Source of the DNA: Chaetomium olivaceum
Lineage: Eukaryota; Ascomycota; Sordariomycetes; Sordariales; Chaetomiaceae
DNA length: 64,000 nucleotides
NCBI GenBank assembly: GCA_039881045.1
Contig: JAYWVB010000015.1
Location: 310,001 to 374,000, forward strand
Direction: 5' to 3'
In this document: piece after piece, positions 46,078-56,269 of the stretch
How positions within the stretch are numbered: position 1 is the stretch's first letter
Layout of the letters: each line of letters begins with the position of its first letter
The notes under the pieces: generated by a model
What the model saw: the letters and a program-made list of their open reading frames with translations, nothing else
The model's database searches: none
What the model was told of the DNA's origin: nothing
Made by a program: the position numbers and the translations under genes

Positions 46078-47294
46078 ATGTCGTCGTCACCAGAATACCG
46101 GGCAGGCAAGCGGCCGAGTAAGTCAAAAAAACACGCTCATCGCGTTTCTAATATTCTCCCGTCGCCAGAACAATGGTTTAGTTCAAGGCTTATCTCTTGA
46201 CGGTTGAACCTCTCCTCGGCCTCTTTGGGATCAACATCCCTTTCTTTCCTTATGCTTGGTGGTGGGACTCGGATACCTTAAACTGTGGAGGGAAAAAAAA
46301 TTCCCAACCGACCAACGGACCCCGCTTTCCGCCGCTTGGGGCGAAAGTCTCAAAACCACCTGCCTCGCATCACATCTCCCTTTTGCATGTTCAACTCGCC
46401 TGCAAACCTTCCCCCCCCCCCCCCCCCCCCCCGCATCTGCAGAAAGAAACACAGAGGCATCTGACTCGACCGACAACATGGCAGGAACCCAATCACTCCC
46501 GCCTCCGGAGCTGCCGCAACTGGTGGCCGAGCAACATGCCCCCATCCCACCAACCGACAAGGACTCGAAGCGACTGATTGTTGTCCTATCCAATGCTAGC
46601 CTCGAAACCTACAAGGCGTCGCACGGCGGAGTTAGCCGCATGGGTGTCCAGAAGGAGAAGTACTCATTGCTCAACAGTGACGAGCACATCGGCGTCATGC
46701 GAAAGATGAACCGGGACATTAGCGACGCACGCCCGGACATCACACACCAGGTTTGAATAAGCCGTCGCTCCCTCCGGTCAAGCTTGTGCTGCTACTGACA
46801 CCTGATTACGCATCTCAGTGCCTGCTCACCCTTCTCGATTCTCCGATAAACAAGTCCGGGAAATTGCAGATCTACATCCAGACTGCCAAAGGCGTGCTCA
46901 TCGAAGTCTCGCCCTCGGTCCGCATCCCCCGGACGTTTAAGCGTTTCGCAGGCCTGATGGTCCAGCTCCTCCACCGCCTGTCTATCAAGGGGACCAACTC
47001 TCAGGAAAAACTCCTGAAAGTGATTCAGAATCCCATCACCGATCATCTGCCTCCCAACTGCCGGAAGATCACGCTCAGCTTTGACGCGCCGATGGTGCGC
47101 GTGCGCGATTACATCGACACTCTCGGGACGAATGAGAGCATCTGCGTCTTCGTGGGTGCCATGGCCAAGGGCGCAGATAACTTCGCGACGCCTACGTGGA
47201 TGAAAAGATCTCCATCAGCAACTTCAGCCTTTCAGCAAGCGTTGCCTGCAGCAAGTTCTGTCATGCTGCCGAGGATAGCTGGGACATCCTCTAA
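46078..47294 (+). CDS. EMG1: 18S rRNA pseudouridine N1-methyltransferase Emg1/Nep1
   Basis: A SPOUT-class enzyme that methylates a pseudouridine in 18S rRNA and is needed for 40S subunit assembly. Proposed exons: 46078-46117, 46443-46750 and 46819-47294 (274 aa). The core is unmistakable: RLIVVLSNASLETYK, KYSLLNSDEHIGVMRKMNRD, ARPDITHQCLLTLLDSP, VLIEVSPSVRIPRTFKRFAGLMVQLLH and FVGAMAKGADNF. The true C-terminus needs one more base near 47187 (gcgacgcc); it then reads AYVDEKISISNFSLSASVACSKF and ends DSWDIL. The first intron would be 325 nt, long for this genome, and contains a run of 22 C. An alternative start is the ATG at 46478 (ACAACATGGCA) without that intron. Confidence 0.9.
46411..46432. 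repeat. Poly-C homopolymer, 22 bases
   Basis: An uninterrupted C run ends 10 bases before the proposed AG acceptor of EMG1 intron 1. It may act as that intron's pyrimidine tract. Its exact length is unreliable in any assembly. Confidence 0.9.
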
Positions 47295-49457
47295 GGTGCA
47301 CGCCACACCGCAACATAATGGCCGCGAGGCTGTTGAGACCGGCCGTCGGGCTGGCCTTCGATGATACCGACACGGATTGGGGACTGGATGGAAAGATCTG
47401 TCGGCTCCCTATCTTCATTCAGGGGGGCTGCGGTTGCATTGCGTCTGTTCCGTGATACAACATCGCGGTTAACGGCCTTTGTCTTCCGGAACTTGGGTCA
47501 TCTGTGCTTGAGCTGTCGGTGTTTTTGCAACCAAAACATGGGGCATTCAACAACGGAACCCAAGACGCTTTCGTCGTCTGCGCGGTGCCACTTCAACTTG
47601 GCCCGTGTCTTCCCCTTTTTTTCCTTCTCCTTTCTTCACACTGCATAATATTTTATTTCTCTGTTCAAGATGTTTGATGTAACAAACTGACCTATAGGAC
47701 CACCCCGCAAGCACACAGTAACCATGCATCTAACCCCGGTTCTGGGATCTGGGTAGGCTTTCTCGTGCAAGGCTACGAGCCGGGAGCTGCGGACTACTTG
47801 GAGTGTGGTGGAAAGACAATAGGGCCGATGGTTGAGTTGCATTAGAGACAAGTTCGGTTTGTTCGAGTCGAGAGAGAGGGTGGTGAATACGATTTGAATT
47901 GGGCCAAATCTGCTCCGAGGGTTTTATGTCTTGTGCCATGGTTTACTTCTTGGACGACTTCACCTCGTCGGTGCCGTGAATGCGATCCCCCGGTCTTCGT
48001 TCCTCTCGCCGCTCGTCAGCGAGAGATGGTCGACAAGCTCGTCCTCAAGGAGGGCGGCCTCTCAAGCACACACAGGGCCAATCAGAATACGGGAAGAAGC
48101 GCTTGGACAAGGTTTGTGTCTGCCGAGGCCCACCCCACCTACTTTCAGTGAGTGTGCTTGAAGTAATGTACTTCGTAATCTGTCCACGGGTACTTCCACG
48201 ACTTCGTACAACAAACCAGCACCATTCAGAAAAGCCCTTCATGGTCTCCTCACCGGGCCTTCGGCCAAGAGGTGTGGATGCATTGAGCAAACAACGACCG
48301 CCATATTTATCAACACTCGCAGAGCAGCCTCCGACGGGGGCTGGTTGACCAGTCGGATCGAACCGTTTGGCAGCTCAAGGGAGGGCAGGGCACCGAGGGG
48401 GCCCAGTCGGTAAAAAAGGCGGGGCATTGGGAATCCAAAAAAAAAATTGGAGACGGCTCGACGTGGCAGGCTGCGCGAGTTGAGATCAGTGCGGATGTGC
48501 TCCTTTTTGTCTTTGCACATGAACAATCCGGCACTCTGTCCAGGCGCCCAGGGGCATGCAAACGCGAGGCACTTCCCCCTCAGCCACCCCCGACTTTTCC
48601 AGGGCAGGGATCACAGCCGACCGCTGAGCCCGTATGTTCAGCACAGCAGGGCGAGGTTTTACCGCTTACCCGGTGCCCGATCCAATTCAGGCCGCGCGTG
48701 CGTGTGAGATGTCGAATATCGAGGTTGATGATATTCGACTTTCCTCGGCTTCACTTTGAAGTGCTGATTAGGATCCATCCGGGCTGCCGGGATTCAGATG
48801 CTGAGAGATGGCTTCAGTGTCAAACGGGTCGCGGAGATCAACTTCATGCTTTGCCATTCGGTCGCCGCATAGGCCTCCCCATGTCACGTCCGCTCTCGTT
48901 GGACTCCAATCGCTGCGGGGCCAGGGTGTCAGCCCGGCCTCTTCGAGTCCAAGTTGGGCAGCACCGTTTTCGCCTGGCACACGGCCAAGCTGCATGCCCC
49001 TTCTCCATAATTCCCCAACGCTGTCCTTGGTTTAACAAACGGATGCACAGAGTTTGACTGGTGCTGGAGTGATTCCCGATGCGACTGATTTGCGTTCCTC
49101 CAAAGCCAGTTGCGTGCAAACAAGCGGCACGGCTTGATTAACGCTTCTCAACAACAGCCCGAGGGGAGGTGTTTATTCCTTACCCCCATTCGACCAGCTG
49201 GGCTTCGTGAGGCTCGGCCGCCCCGTGGCGTTTACTTTGCTTGGATATCAGCCGACGAGAGACCCCCGGCCAGCTCGCCTTGTCACGCCACACTGCCCTG
49301 AATCTCTCTGGGGCTATCTCGAGTGCTGGCGTCGAGTCTTTGTGGCCCCCTTCGTGCCTGTCCCCGACTCCCGGTGCGACAAGACCGCACCGCGACGCTC
49401 CGCCCAAGGCAACTCCTGCCCTTACCCGGCGCGTCTGGGCGTAATTATATTGTACCA
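47295..49457. other. Intergenic, 2.16 kb, the longest gap in the window
   Basis: Lies between EMG1 and the VOC-fold gene. It contains several chance frames but none with family likeness or codon structure. A perfect 10-bp hairpin lies at 48711-48739. The last few hundred bases are C-rich and may be a long 5' leader. Confidence 0.45.
48711..48739. other. Perfect 10-bp inverted repeat with 9-base loop
   Basis: GTCGAATATC at 48711-48720 pairs exactly with GATATTCGAC at 48730-48739 across GAGGTTGAT. It lies in non-coding DNA; role unknown. Confidence 0.6.
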
Positions 49458-51222
49458 ATGCTTCCCTTCTTGGAGGTCGACCACCTCCCCACCTCCTCGT
49501 CTTTTTACTCGGCCGTTATACACCCCCTTGGCTTGCGTTACTTGTCAACCGAGGACGGGCATTTCCCTTCAATCACATATGGAAACGCCTCCCGGGCCAC
49601 CCCTATTTTTCAGATCCGACAGGTGATCTCGAGCAGAGATCGGCCCCTGAGGACTTCACGCATTGCGTTGAGCGCTCCTTCGGCGGCCGCGGCCGACTCC
49701 TCCTACGAACTTGCCCGACGGGCCAATCCCGACGCCCGGGACGCCCAACTCCGCCACCCGGGCGAGAGTTACGGTGCTGGCAGTGGCGCATTCGCGCAAC
49801 GGCGAGACACCAACGGTGGCGGCATCCGAGTGCTTATAACTGACTTTGTCGGCAACATGCTGGAAATTGTCTATCAACCACCCCCAGATTACCCCTCGCA
49901 GTACAACGGCTCGACTGTCCGCTATACCAAGTCAACCAGCGACGAAGCAAGCCGCATTCTGGGCTGGAACTACGACGTCGCGAGCTCGTCCGTCACTTCA
50001 CCTGCCGGCCCCAGTTCCACATCTGGCGCGTCCACCCGCACCGCCACCCGTCGGTCCTACGTCCAGTATCCCGAAGACGACGACCAACCTCATCCTGCAA
50101 TCAGGCGGAGCGTCACCGCTGGGTCCTCTGTCTACGAACCCGCCGCATCCGCGCGAGAGAACTCCAACGGTCTAAGCGCCGGTGCTGTCGTCGGGACACT
50201 CCTCGGTGTTGCTGCTGCCGGGGCTGCTTTAGGGGGTGCGTACACTTACATGACCAAGGGCGACAAACCTCGCGACTCTCAGCACGACTCCGACATGCCG
50301 CATTTCTCGCGCCGGTCGACCTTTTCGGAAAAGTACGACGGGTATTCGGATCGCGAATCCCGGTACATCGAAGTGGAACGAGCTGTCGATAAGGACCGCT
50401 ATCCCCCTACACCGGACTATCGGCGTCCCCCACCCGCGTACATCGCGCGGTACAGCCAAGCCGACGCGCCACGGAGCAGGGAGGTGGATGACATGTATGA
50501 TGACTCACGGGGTCGTCACCCATCATCCCGGCCGCGGACCTCTTCCACACGGCCTCGCAGTGAGTCAGCGAGTTACAGGGACCCTTACGCCGGGGCCGAA
50601 GCGGAGTATCGCAGTTATGCTGTCTCGAAGGGCTCGAGGCACCCGCCGGTAGTGCAGCGCAGCTACACATACGATACCCCTGAACGGGATAGCTACGTCT
50701 CGGCCAGGAGCCATCGGTCCGACAGCACGATCCGCGGGGCTCTACCTGACCCCTACGGCGCACCAGCGCACGTAACCACCCAGTCAAGGTCCGGTAGCCG
50801 TGTGACGACGACAACGATGACATACAAAATCCCTGCCCGCCCACGGAGCTACAGCCGAGAAGGCAGCTACTCTTCGGCCCGCCACGTCCCTCTCCCCCGA
50901 CAGCCGGGCGCCCAGCTACTTATCACCGCGCGACATCCCCCTCTCCGATAGCCGGGCCCCCGCGTACCTCTCGACCCGCGACATGCCCTTTCCCGACAGC
51001 AGGGGACCAGCCTACGCCTCGGCCCGCGATGCCCCGCCTCCCACCAGCAGGCAGGCTGCATATGGGCCGTCTCATCATATCCCCTTACCGGAAACCCATG
51101 GGGGTAGGTGGGAAGACGACGACTATGATGATGACGACGACGAGGGCGACGCGGACAGCATCGCGCCGAGTGATAGTATTAGCTGTGTTGGGACTCGGAG
51201 AAGTGGGCGGTCGCACTACTGA
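49458..51222 (+). CDS. VOC (glyoxalase-like) domain protein with Gly/Ala helix and repetitive disordered tail
   Basis: The N-terminal 140 residues look like a vicinal-oxygen-chelate fold (LPFLEVDHLPTSSSFYSAVI, then GGGIRVLITDFVGNMLEIVY). Substrate unknown. The start is the ATG at 49458. A Ser/Thr/Ala-rich linker leads to a hydrophobic Gly/Ala segment (AGAVVGTLLGVAAAGAALGG), which could be a membrane helix or glycine zipper. About 300 disordered residues rich in Arg, Ser, Tyr and Asp follow. Near the end, units of the form DSRAPxYLSxRDxP repeat three to four times (about 50890-51040). The acidic end reads DDDYDDDDDEGDADSI. The frame changes at a C5 run near 50895, where one base too many (or two too few) gives a stop at 50951; the next frame carries the repeats on to 51222. 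Confidence 0.75.
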
Positions 51223-51822
51223 CCGTCTTCTGGTAATGTAGTAATACCAGGAAAATGCAGTAGGTTTCTTATGTCTGATGGTCAACGGAGCGGTTGCTTC
51301 AAGGTGTGTTGGTTGGGGTTCCTTGGCACCCAATGGTTCTTTTCTGTACATACAGCACATGCATGGTTAAGAAGATGTAGAGTAGTCCGGCGATGAGATC
51401 TGGCAGAGCAATCTGGTGGTCACTATTAGGTGGTGGGTTTCGGTTACTCATTATACCTAGGTAGTCAGAAATGTTGTTGAGTTGTGCAAAATCTCAAGAG
51501 ACGTCATATATCTTAGTATGTATTGTACCTCAGTATCTCCCCATTCAATGTGATTCCTGTCACGCGCGGGATACCCGCCCTGTTCGTCATCGTGGGCGGG
51601 CCCTGCCCGCGACCCTTTCTGCGCATTGCTCGAGCTCTTGTATTTGCCGTGTCAGGACAAAGGGTTGAAAACCTAATGGACCAATCCGGAAAGTGGAGGA
51701 ATTCTTCAGCACCGCACCCGAAAAGGCAAGCGCGATAGCTTGGAGCTCAGAAACTCGGCTCAACAACACCCTTCCATTTACGGACACCCTTCTCGGATTT
51801 CGTTATTCGTCCCTCGTTTTAA
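51223..51822. other. Intergenic region filled mostly by a dispersed repeat
   Basis: Lies between the VOC gene and DPH7. Nearly 370 of its 600 bases belong to the repeat at 51431-51800. Confidence 0.6.
51431..51800 (+). repeat. Dispersed repeat, copy A (two halves)
   Basis: The first half (51431-51616) aligns with 53211-53394 in the same orientation; shared blocks include GTAGTCAGAAA, TCAAGAGACGTC, GGATACCC, CGTTCGTCAT or TGTTCGTCAT, and CTGCCCGCGACC. The second half (51618-51800) aligns with 14128-14312 in the opposite orientation. Non-coding. Confidence 0.7.
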
Positions 51823-53085
51823 ATGGCAGAGCAAGAGGCGACCCTTATTCGGCCAGTCAGGTCTCAAATTCTTGACCTCCCGCCCAGTTGTGTCGAGTTT
51901 TGCCCTGCATTTCCCTCGTACTTTCTGGTTGGGACATACTCTCTTCAACCAGACACCGCCGAACTGCAAGGCGGAGAAGTGAGTCAGCCAAAGCAGCCAC
52001 AGAGCCGTAACGGCAGCATCATCGCCTTTCGGCTCGAAGATGGGAATTTGTGAGTAGAATACCAAATCTCTTGTTGAAAAATTCCTAATTCGATCATCAG
52101 AATCCATCTGCAGACTGTGCCTCAGCCCTCGGCCCTCTTGGACCTCCGGTTTAGCCCTCATGATGGCCATCGCAATATCTGTGCGGTGGTTTCGAGCACT
52201 GCCACCCTTGCCTTGTACAGGTTTTCCCCTGACGAGCTGGAGCCTCTAGGGCATATCAACACCATGGGTGTTGCTGATATGTCTCACGGTGAGATCCAGC
52301 CAGCACCAGGCGAAGAGATCCTGTTTACCTCCTTTGGCTGGCACCCTTCGCATGTGGGCATGATGGCCGTCACTACCTCGGTCGGACATGTGTATCTCGT
52401 ACAGCTAGCCAATTTCGATGGGAATTGGGAGCTAAATTCCGAACCTGTCATCACCCACACGCTCGAGGCTTGGTGCACTGTCATATCTCCCATACCCGCC
52501 GCTCCAACCCGGGATGACGAGACGCAAGAGATTGAGGGGCTGTCTTTCCGTGTTTATTCCGGAGGCGATGACTCCATGTTGCGGTCAAGGATTTGTAACT
52601 GGAATGAAGGGAGCCTTGCCGAGTCTCTGCCCGCCCTTGAGTCGAGAGGCCATGATGCTGGAGTCACGGCCATCCTGCCTCTCTTCGCACAAGATGGCCA
52701 TGATCTCGTTGTCACCGGAAGCTATGATGAACACATTAGACTTTTCTTAGTTCCGCCTTTCGGCAGGCCGAAACGTCTCGCTGAGGATATGCTCGGCGGC
52801 GGGATCTGGCGGTTGAATCTGATTGACCTGGACACGAACTCTAGTCAGAGCTACAGCTGGCGAGCCAGGATACTGGCTTCTTGTATGCATGCTGGTCCAA
52901 GAGTTGTTGAGCTCCTGAAAACGGCGACTGGGGAATACCTATTCAAGGTTCTAGGCCGCTTTGAGGAACACAAGAGCATGAACTACGGAAGCGATATCCA
53001 ACCGGGGTGGAAGAACAAGTTGTCGGTTGTGTCAACGAGCTTCTACGACAAATTGCTGTGCCTGTGGGAATTGGAGATAGCTTGA
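51823..53085 (+). CDS. DPH7: Diphthine methyltransferase/methylesterase Dph7 (WD40)
   Basis: Removes a methyl ester from methylated diphthine on eEF2, allowing the last amidation step of diphthamide synthesis. Two exons: 51823-52049 and 52101-53085 (403 aa, clean frame). WD40-propeller elements seen include SIIAFRLEDGNLIHLQTV, EEILFTSFGWHPSHVGMMAV, VYSGGDDSMLRSRICNW, GHDAGVTAILPL and LVVTGSYDEHIRLFLVPPF. Family marks are LGGGIWRLNLID, ILASCMHAG and the C-terminal STSFYDKLLCLWE. Length matches Dph7/Rrt2. The gene sits between two direct copies of a non-coding repeat. Confidence 0.93.
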
Positions 53086-53210
53086 ACTTAACGTGCTTCA
53101 CCCTTTTTCTTTCTTTTCTTCATGGAGTTTTCGGTGCCTGTTGTATCAACGAAACCATTCTGAGAAGTTGAGAGGACTGGATTCTGACAGAACAATCTAG
53201 TCACTGCTAA

Positions 53211-53394
53211 GTGGGGGTTTCGATCACTCAAACACCTACCTCGGTAGTCAGAAACATTGACTTGTCCAAATGTCAAGAGACGTCCATATATCCAAATACT
53301 TATTCGTACCTCAGGTATCTATCCCCACTCAATACGATTTCCGTCACGCGGGATACCCACCCCGTTCGTCATGAGCGGGCCACTGCCCGCGACC
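53211..53394 (+). repeat. Dispersed repeat, copy B
   Basis: Aligns in direct orientation with 51431-51616: AGTCAGAAAC, TCAAGAGACGTCCATATAT, CCGTCACGCGGGATACCC and GCCCGCGACC. The match stops after GCGACC, where copy A continues into its second half. Confidence 0.7.
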
Positions 53395-53998
53395 TGTTTG
53401 AAGATCTGACTAAAAACCCCACGTTTCGAGTGCCTGCAACTTGCCGCATGCTTACAATACCATGTTTGGTATGGAGTGTAAGAAGTACTTCGTACCTCCA
53501 GACGATGACTGCTCCTCCGCTAGCCACGTTCTTCTCTATCCACGACTGCGAAATGCTTGGACATGCTTGGCACCTACCTAGCTGTATGTAGGTATCTTGC
53601 AGGATCGCGGATCCCCCTCGGACATGTCTTGTCCTGAGTTTCGCGTCGTGCATCATGGGTGCTGTATCTGGAGAGTGGCAAGAGATGATCTGTGTGGTGG
53701 TTCTCAAATCGGAAATTTGATGTACATACCTGACAGGCTGCCGTCCCCATATTTTGTCCACCAGCTGCCCTCTTCCAGCTCCGATAGTCGGAATACCCTG
53801 TTCGGGCACTTTGCCGTCGGTCCAACCCACTCACAACTCACCCGCACAACGCGGATGTGACAACAACGAGTGAAGAACGTGAGCGTGGGCGGCAGGACAG
53901 CGTGACATTCAGAGACGGAACCCCCTCCCAAGTAAACTATACCCCGAAGAACTATCTCCGTAGGTCCCGAACTTGGCCGATTCGGTAGCAGTCACCAG

Positions 53999-54005
53999 TG
54001 AGTCA
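53999..54005. promoter_or_regulatory. Candidate CPC1/Gcn4 site (TGAGTCA) upstream of STR2
   Basis: TGAGTCA, the palindromic binding site of Gcn4/CPC1, the general amino-acid control factor. It lies 163 bases before the STR2 start codon. A 7-base match alone is weak; the position upstream of an amino-acid biosynthetic gene raises its weight. Confidence 0.45.
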
Positions 54006-54167
54006 ACAACTACCAGGTACTTGCCCACCCACCCCAAGCCTCAAGCGCCCGTTTTTTCTGACAACTGCAGGGTATTCTTCAGCGAAGCGCTCGAGAACAC
54101 AGAGCGAGAGAAGACGAAACGTGGAAATTTCGAGTACCGAGTCGTGGCTTGAATCTTTTACCTGGCA

Positions 54168-56135
54168 ATGCCCGATTTTGACCTCGGGGCGTCAATCCCC
54201 CCGCACACAGCCCATGTGAGCCAGCCCAAGCCCCCTTTCTCCTGAATGGGTTGGCCCAGCTACGCACATGGCCATTTTGTAGCTGACTGTGGCTGCACAG
54301 GCTGTGAGCGTCTCCCTACCGACATGGAAGTCCAATATCGGTTATGAGGAGGGCGAAGAGTGGGTTGTTGGCCAAATGTCAACTGGTTATCCTCGGTATG
54401 TCTCTTGTCCATCTCATCTCTTGTCACCACTTCCTGTCGACTTACAACCTAGTCAGCTTCTTCATTCACAGGAGCATTCAGGCTTTTGCCGCAGAAATCG
54501 CGGCGAGATTCGGAACCAAAGATTCCAAGGCCTTTCTGTTTCCGACACGCCAGATCGCCGCCCGCTGTGTACGCTTCGTAAAAGAACACGCCTCCCCTAC
54601 CGTCTCCGCCTCCTCGACACCGTCAACCTCGTCTTAGACAGAACAAGGTCGATCCCCGGGGCTTTGGAATCGCTTTCTCCGGTGATCTCCGCCGTCTTGT
54701 GCTCTCAGGAGGCTTTTCCCATCCTTAAGCAGTTCTGGCAACACACGGCGACGGCATCTCTAGCCGCAGAGCCGAGTTTTGCCACACTCTTTTCAAGGAT
54801 GGCCTGCTTCATCTAGATGATGGGGCCACGAGCCCAGCTCCCGCGAGCCCCAAACCATGCAGAGGCCCCAAGCGCTACCAGCGACCGGCGTCAGTCGACA
54901 CGACGAAAGCAACGTCCCCGCAGAAGCCCAGCCCAGACCGCGACTCGGCAGCTGGACCCGAGATTCAAGAAACGTCACGATTTCTAGAGGAGCGCTTCGG
55001 CCGGAATCTTGACGTCTCCTTCGTGCAGCCCGCCAAATCGGCTATCAAGAGGCGGATCGCCGGTGCCCTCCGGAGCGACGGCGAGCTCACCACTGCGCCC
55101 GCCCCCGAGCACGAGATGGAGTCCAACACGCGGGGCATTGTCAACCTCAAGGAGGATGACATCTACCTCTTTCCCTGTGGCATGAGCGCCATCTTCAACT
55201 CACACCGCGCTTTACTTGGTACCCATGGCAGCCTAAAAAGCATCAACTTCGGTTTCTCCTATGTAGATACTTTCAAGATCCTTGAGAAGTTCGGTCCGGG
55301 GGCCGTATTCTACGGACATGGCTCGGAATCAGATCTCGATGACCTCGAAAAGCGTCTAGAAGGCGGCGAGCGGTTTCTGGCGCTCTTCTGCGAGTTCCCT
55401 GGCAACCCCCTACTGGCGTGCCCTAATCTGGCGCGCATCCGACAGCTTGCCGATAAGTATGACTTCGCGGTCGTGGTAGACGAAACCATCGGCACTTTTG
55501 CCAATGTCAACGTGCTACCCTTCGCCGACATAGTCGCAAGCAGCTTAACCAAGATCTTCTCGGGAGACTGTAACGTCATGGGGGGCAGCGCCATCTTCAA
55601 CCCAAACAGCCGGTACTACACCGCGCTGAAAGAATGGGCGCGTGCCGGCTACGAGGATACGTATTGGCCCGAGGATGTGATGTTCATGGAGCGCAACAGC
55701 CGCGACTTTATGTCGCGCATCGACCGGATCAACGCCAATGCCGAAGCCATCTGCGACGTGCTCAGGGACAGCCCGCTAGTCAAACAGACTTTCTACCCCA
55801 AGTATAACAAGTCCAAGGCCAACTACGAGGCATGCAAGTTGCCGAATGGAGGGTACGGCGGCCTGCTATCGGTCGTCTTCCATCGGCACGAGCAGGCTGT
55901 GGCATTCTACGACGCGGTCGAAACGGCCAAGGGGCCCAGTCTCGGCACCAACTTCACCCTCACATCGCCTTACGTGCTGCTAGCACACTACCAAGAACTC
56001 GACTGGGCCGAAGGGTTTGGAGTGGAGCGCGACCTAATCCGCATCAGCGTTGGCCTGGAGGAGACGGAACAAATCGTGGACGTGTTCAGAGCGGCGCTAA
56101 GTGCGGCCGGCGAAAGCGTTGAAACTAAGGGATAG
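54168..56135 (+). CDS. STR2: Cystathionine gamma-synthase
   Basis: A PLP enzyme that joins cysteine and an activated homoserine to cystathionine, in the trans-sulfuration route to methionine. Exons: 54168-54215 (MPDFDLGASIPPHTAH), 54301-54395 (AVSVSLPTWKSNIGYEEG) and 54457-56135. The fungal-type long N-terminal region is followed by the fold-type I domain: YLFPCGMSAIFNSHRALL, FCEFPGNPLLACPNL and VVDETIGTFANVNVL. The PLP lysine is in SSLTKIFSGDCNVMGG (K414 in the corrected frame). It ends RDLIRISVGLEETEQIVDVF. Exon total is 1822 nt; two single bases are missing, near 54600 (before LRLLDTVNLVLDRTRS) and near 54745 (before GDGISSRRAEFCH). With them the protein is 607 aa, normal for fungal Str2. 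Confidence 0.94.
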
Positions 56136-56269
56136 CGATAGCTAGCGGAAATTAAGGATTAAATTATTCGCTGTTTGTGGTATCATGTTCGCATGCTCCT
56201 GATCGTCGGCGCTTCAGTCAACGTTAAAGAAATCGCCACGCTGTGTACAACTCCGCCGTAGCCAGAAAA

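Larger units (their letters stand above)
53086..54167. other. DPH7-STR2 intergenic region
   Basis: About 1.08 kb. It holds repeat copy B (53211-53394) and a Gcn4/CPC1-type site at 53999-54005. No gene was recognised. Confidence 0.55.

Noticed and set aside
48497..49057. 186-codon plus-strand frame in the EMG1-VOC gap
   Set aside because: It has no homology pattern, no splice-supported extension and arginine/proline-rich random-like composition.
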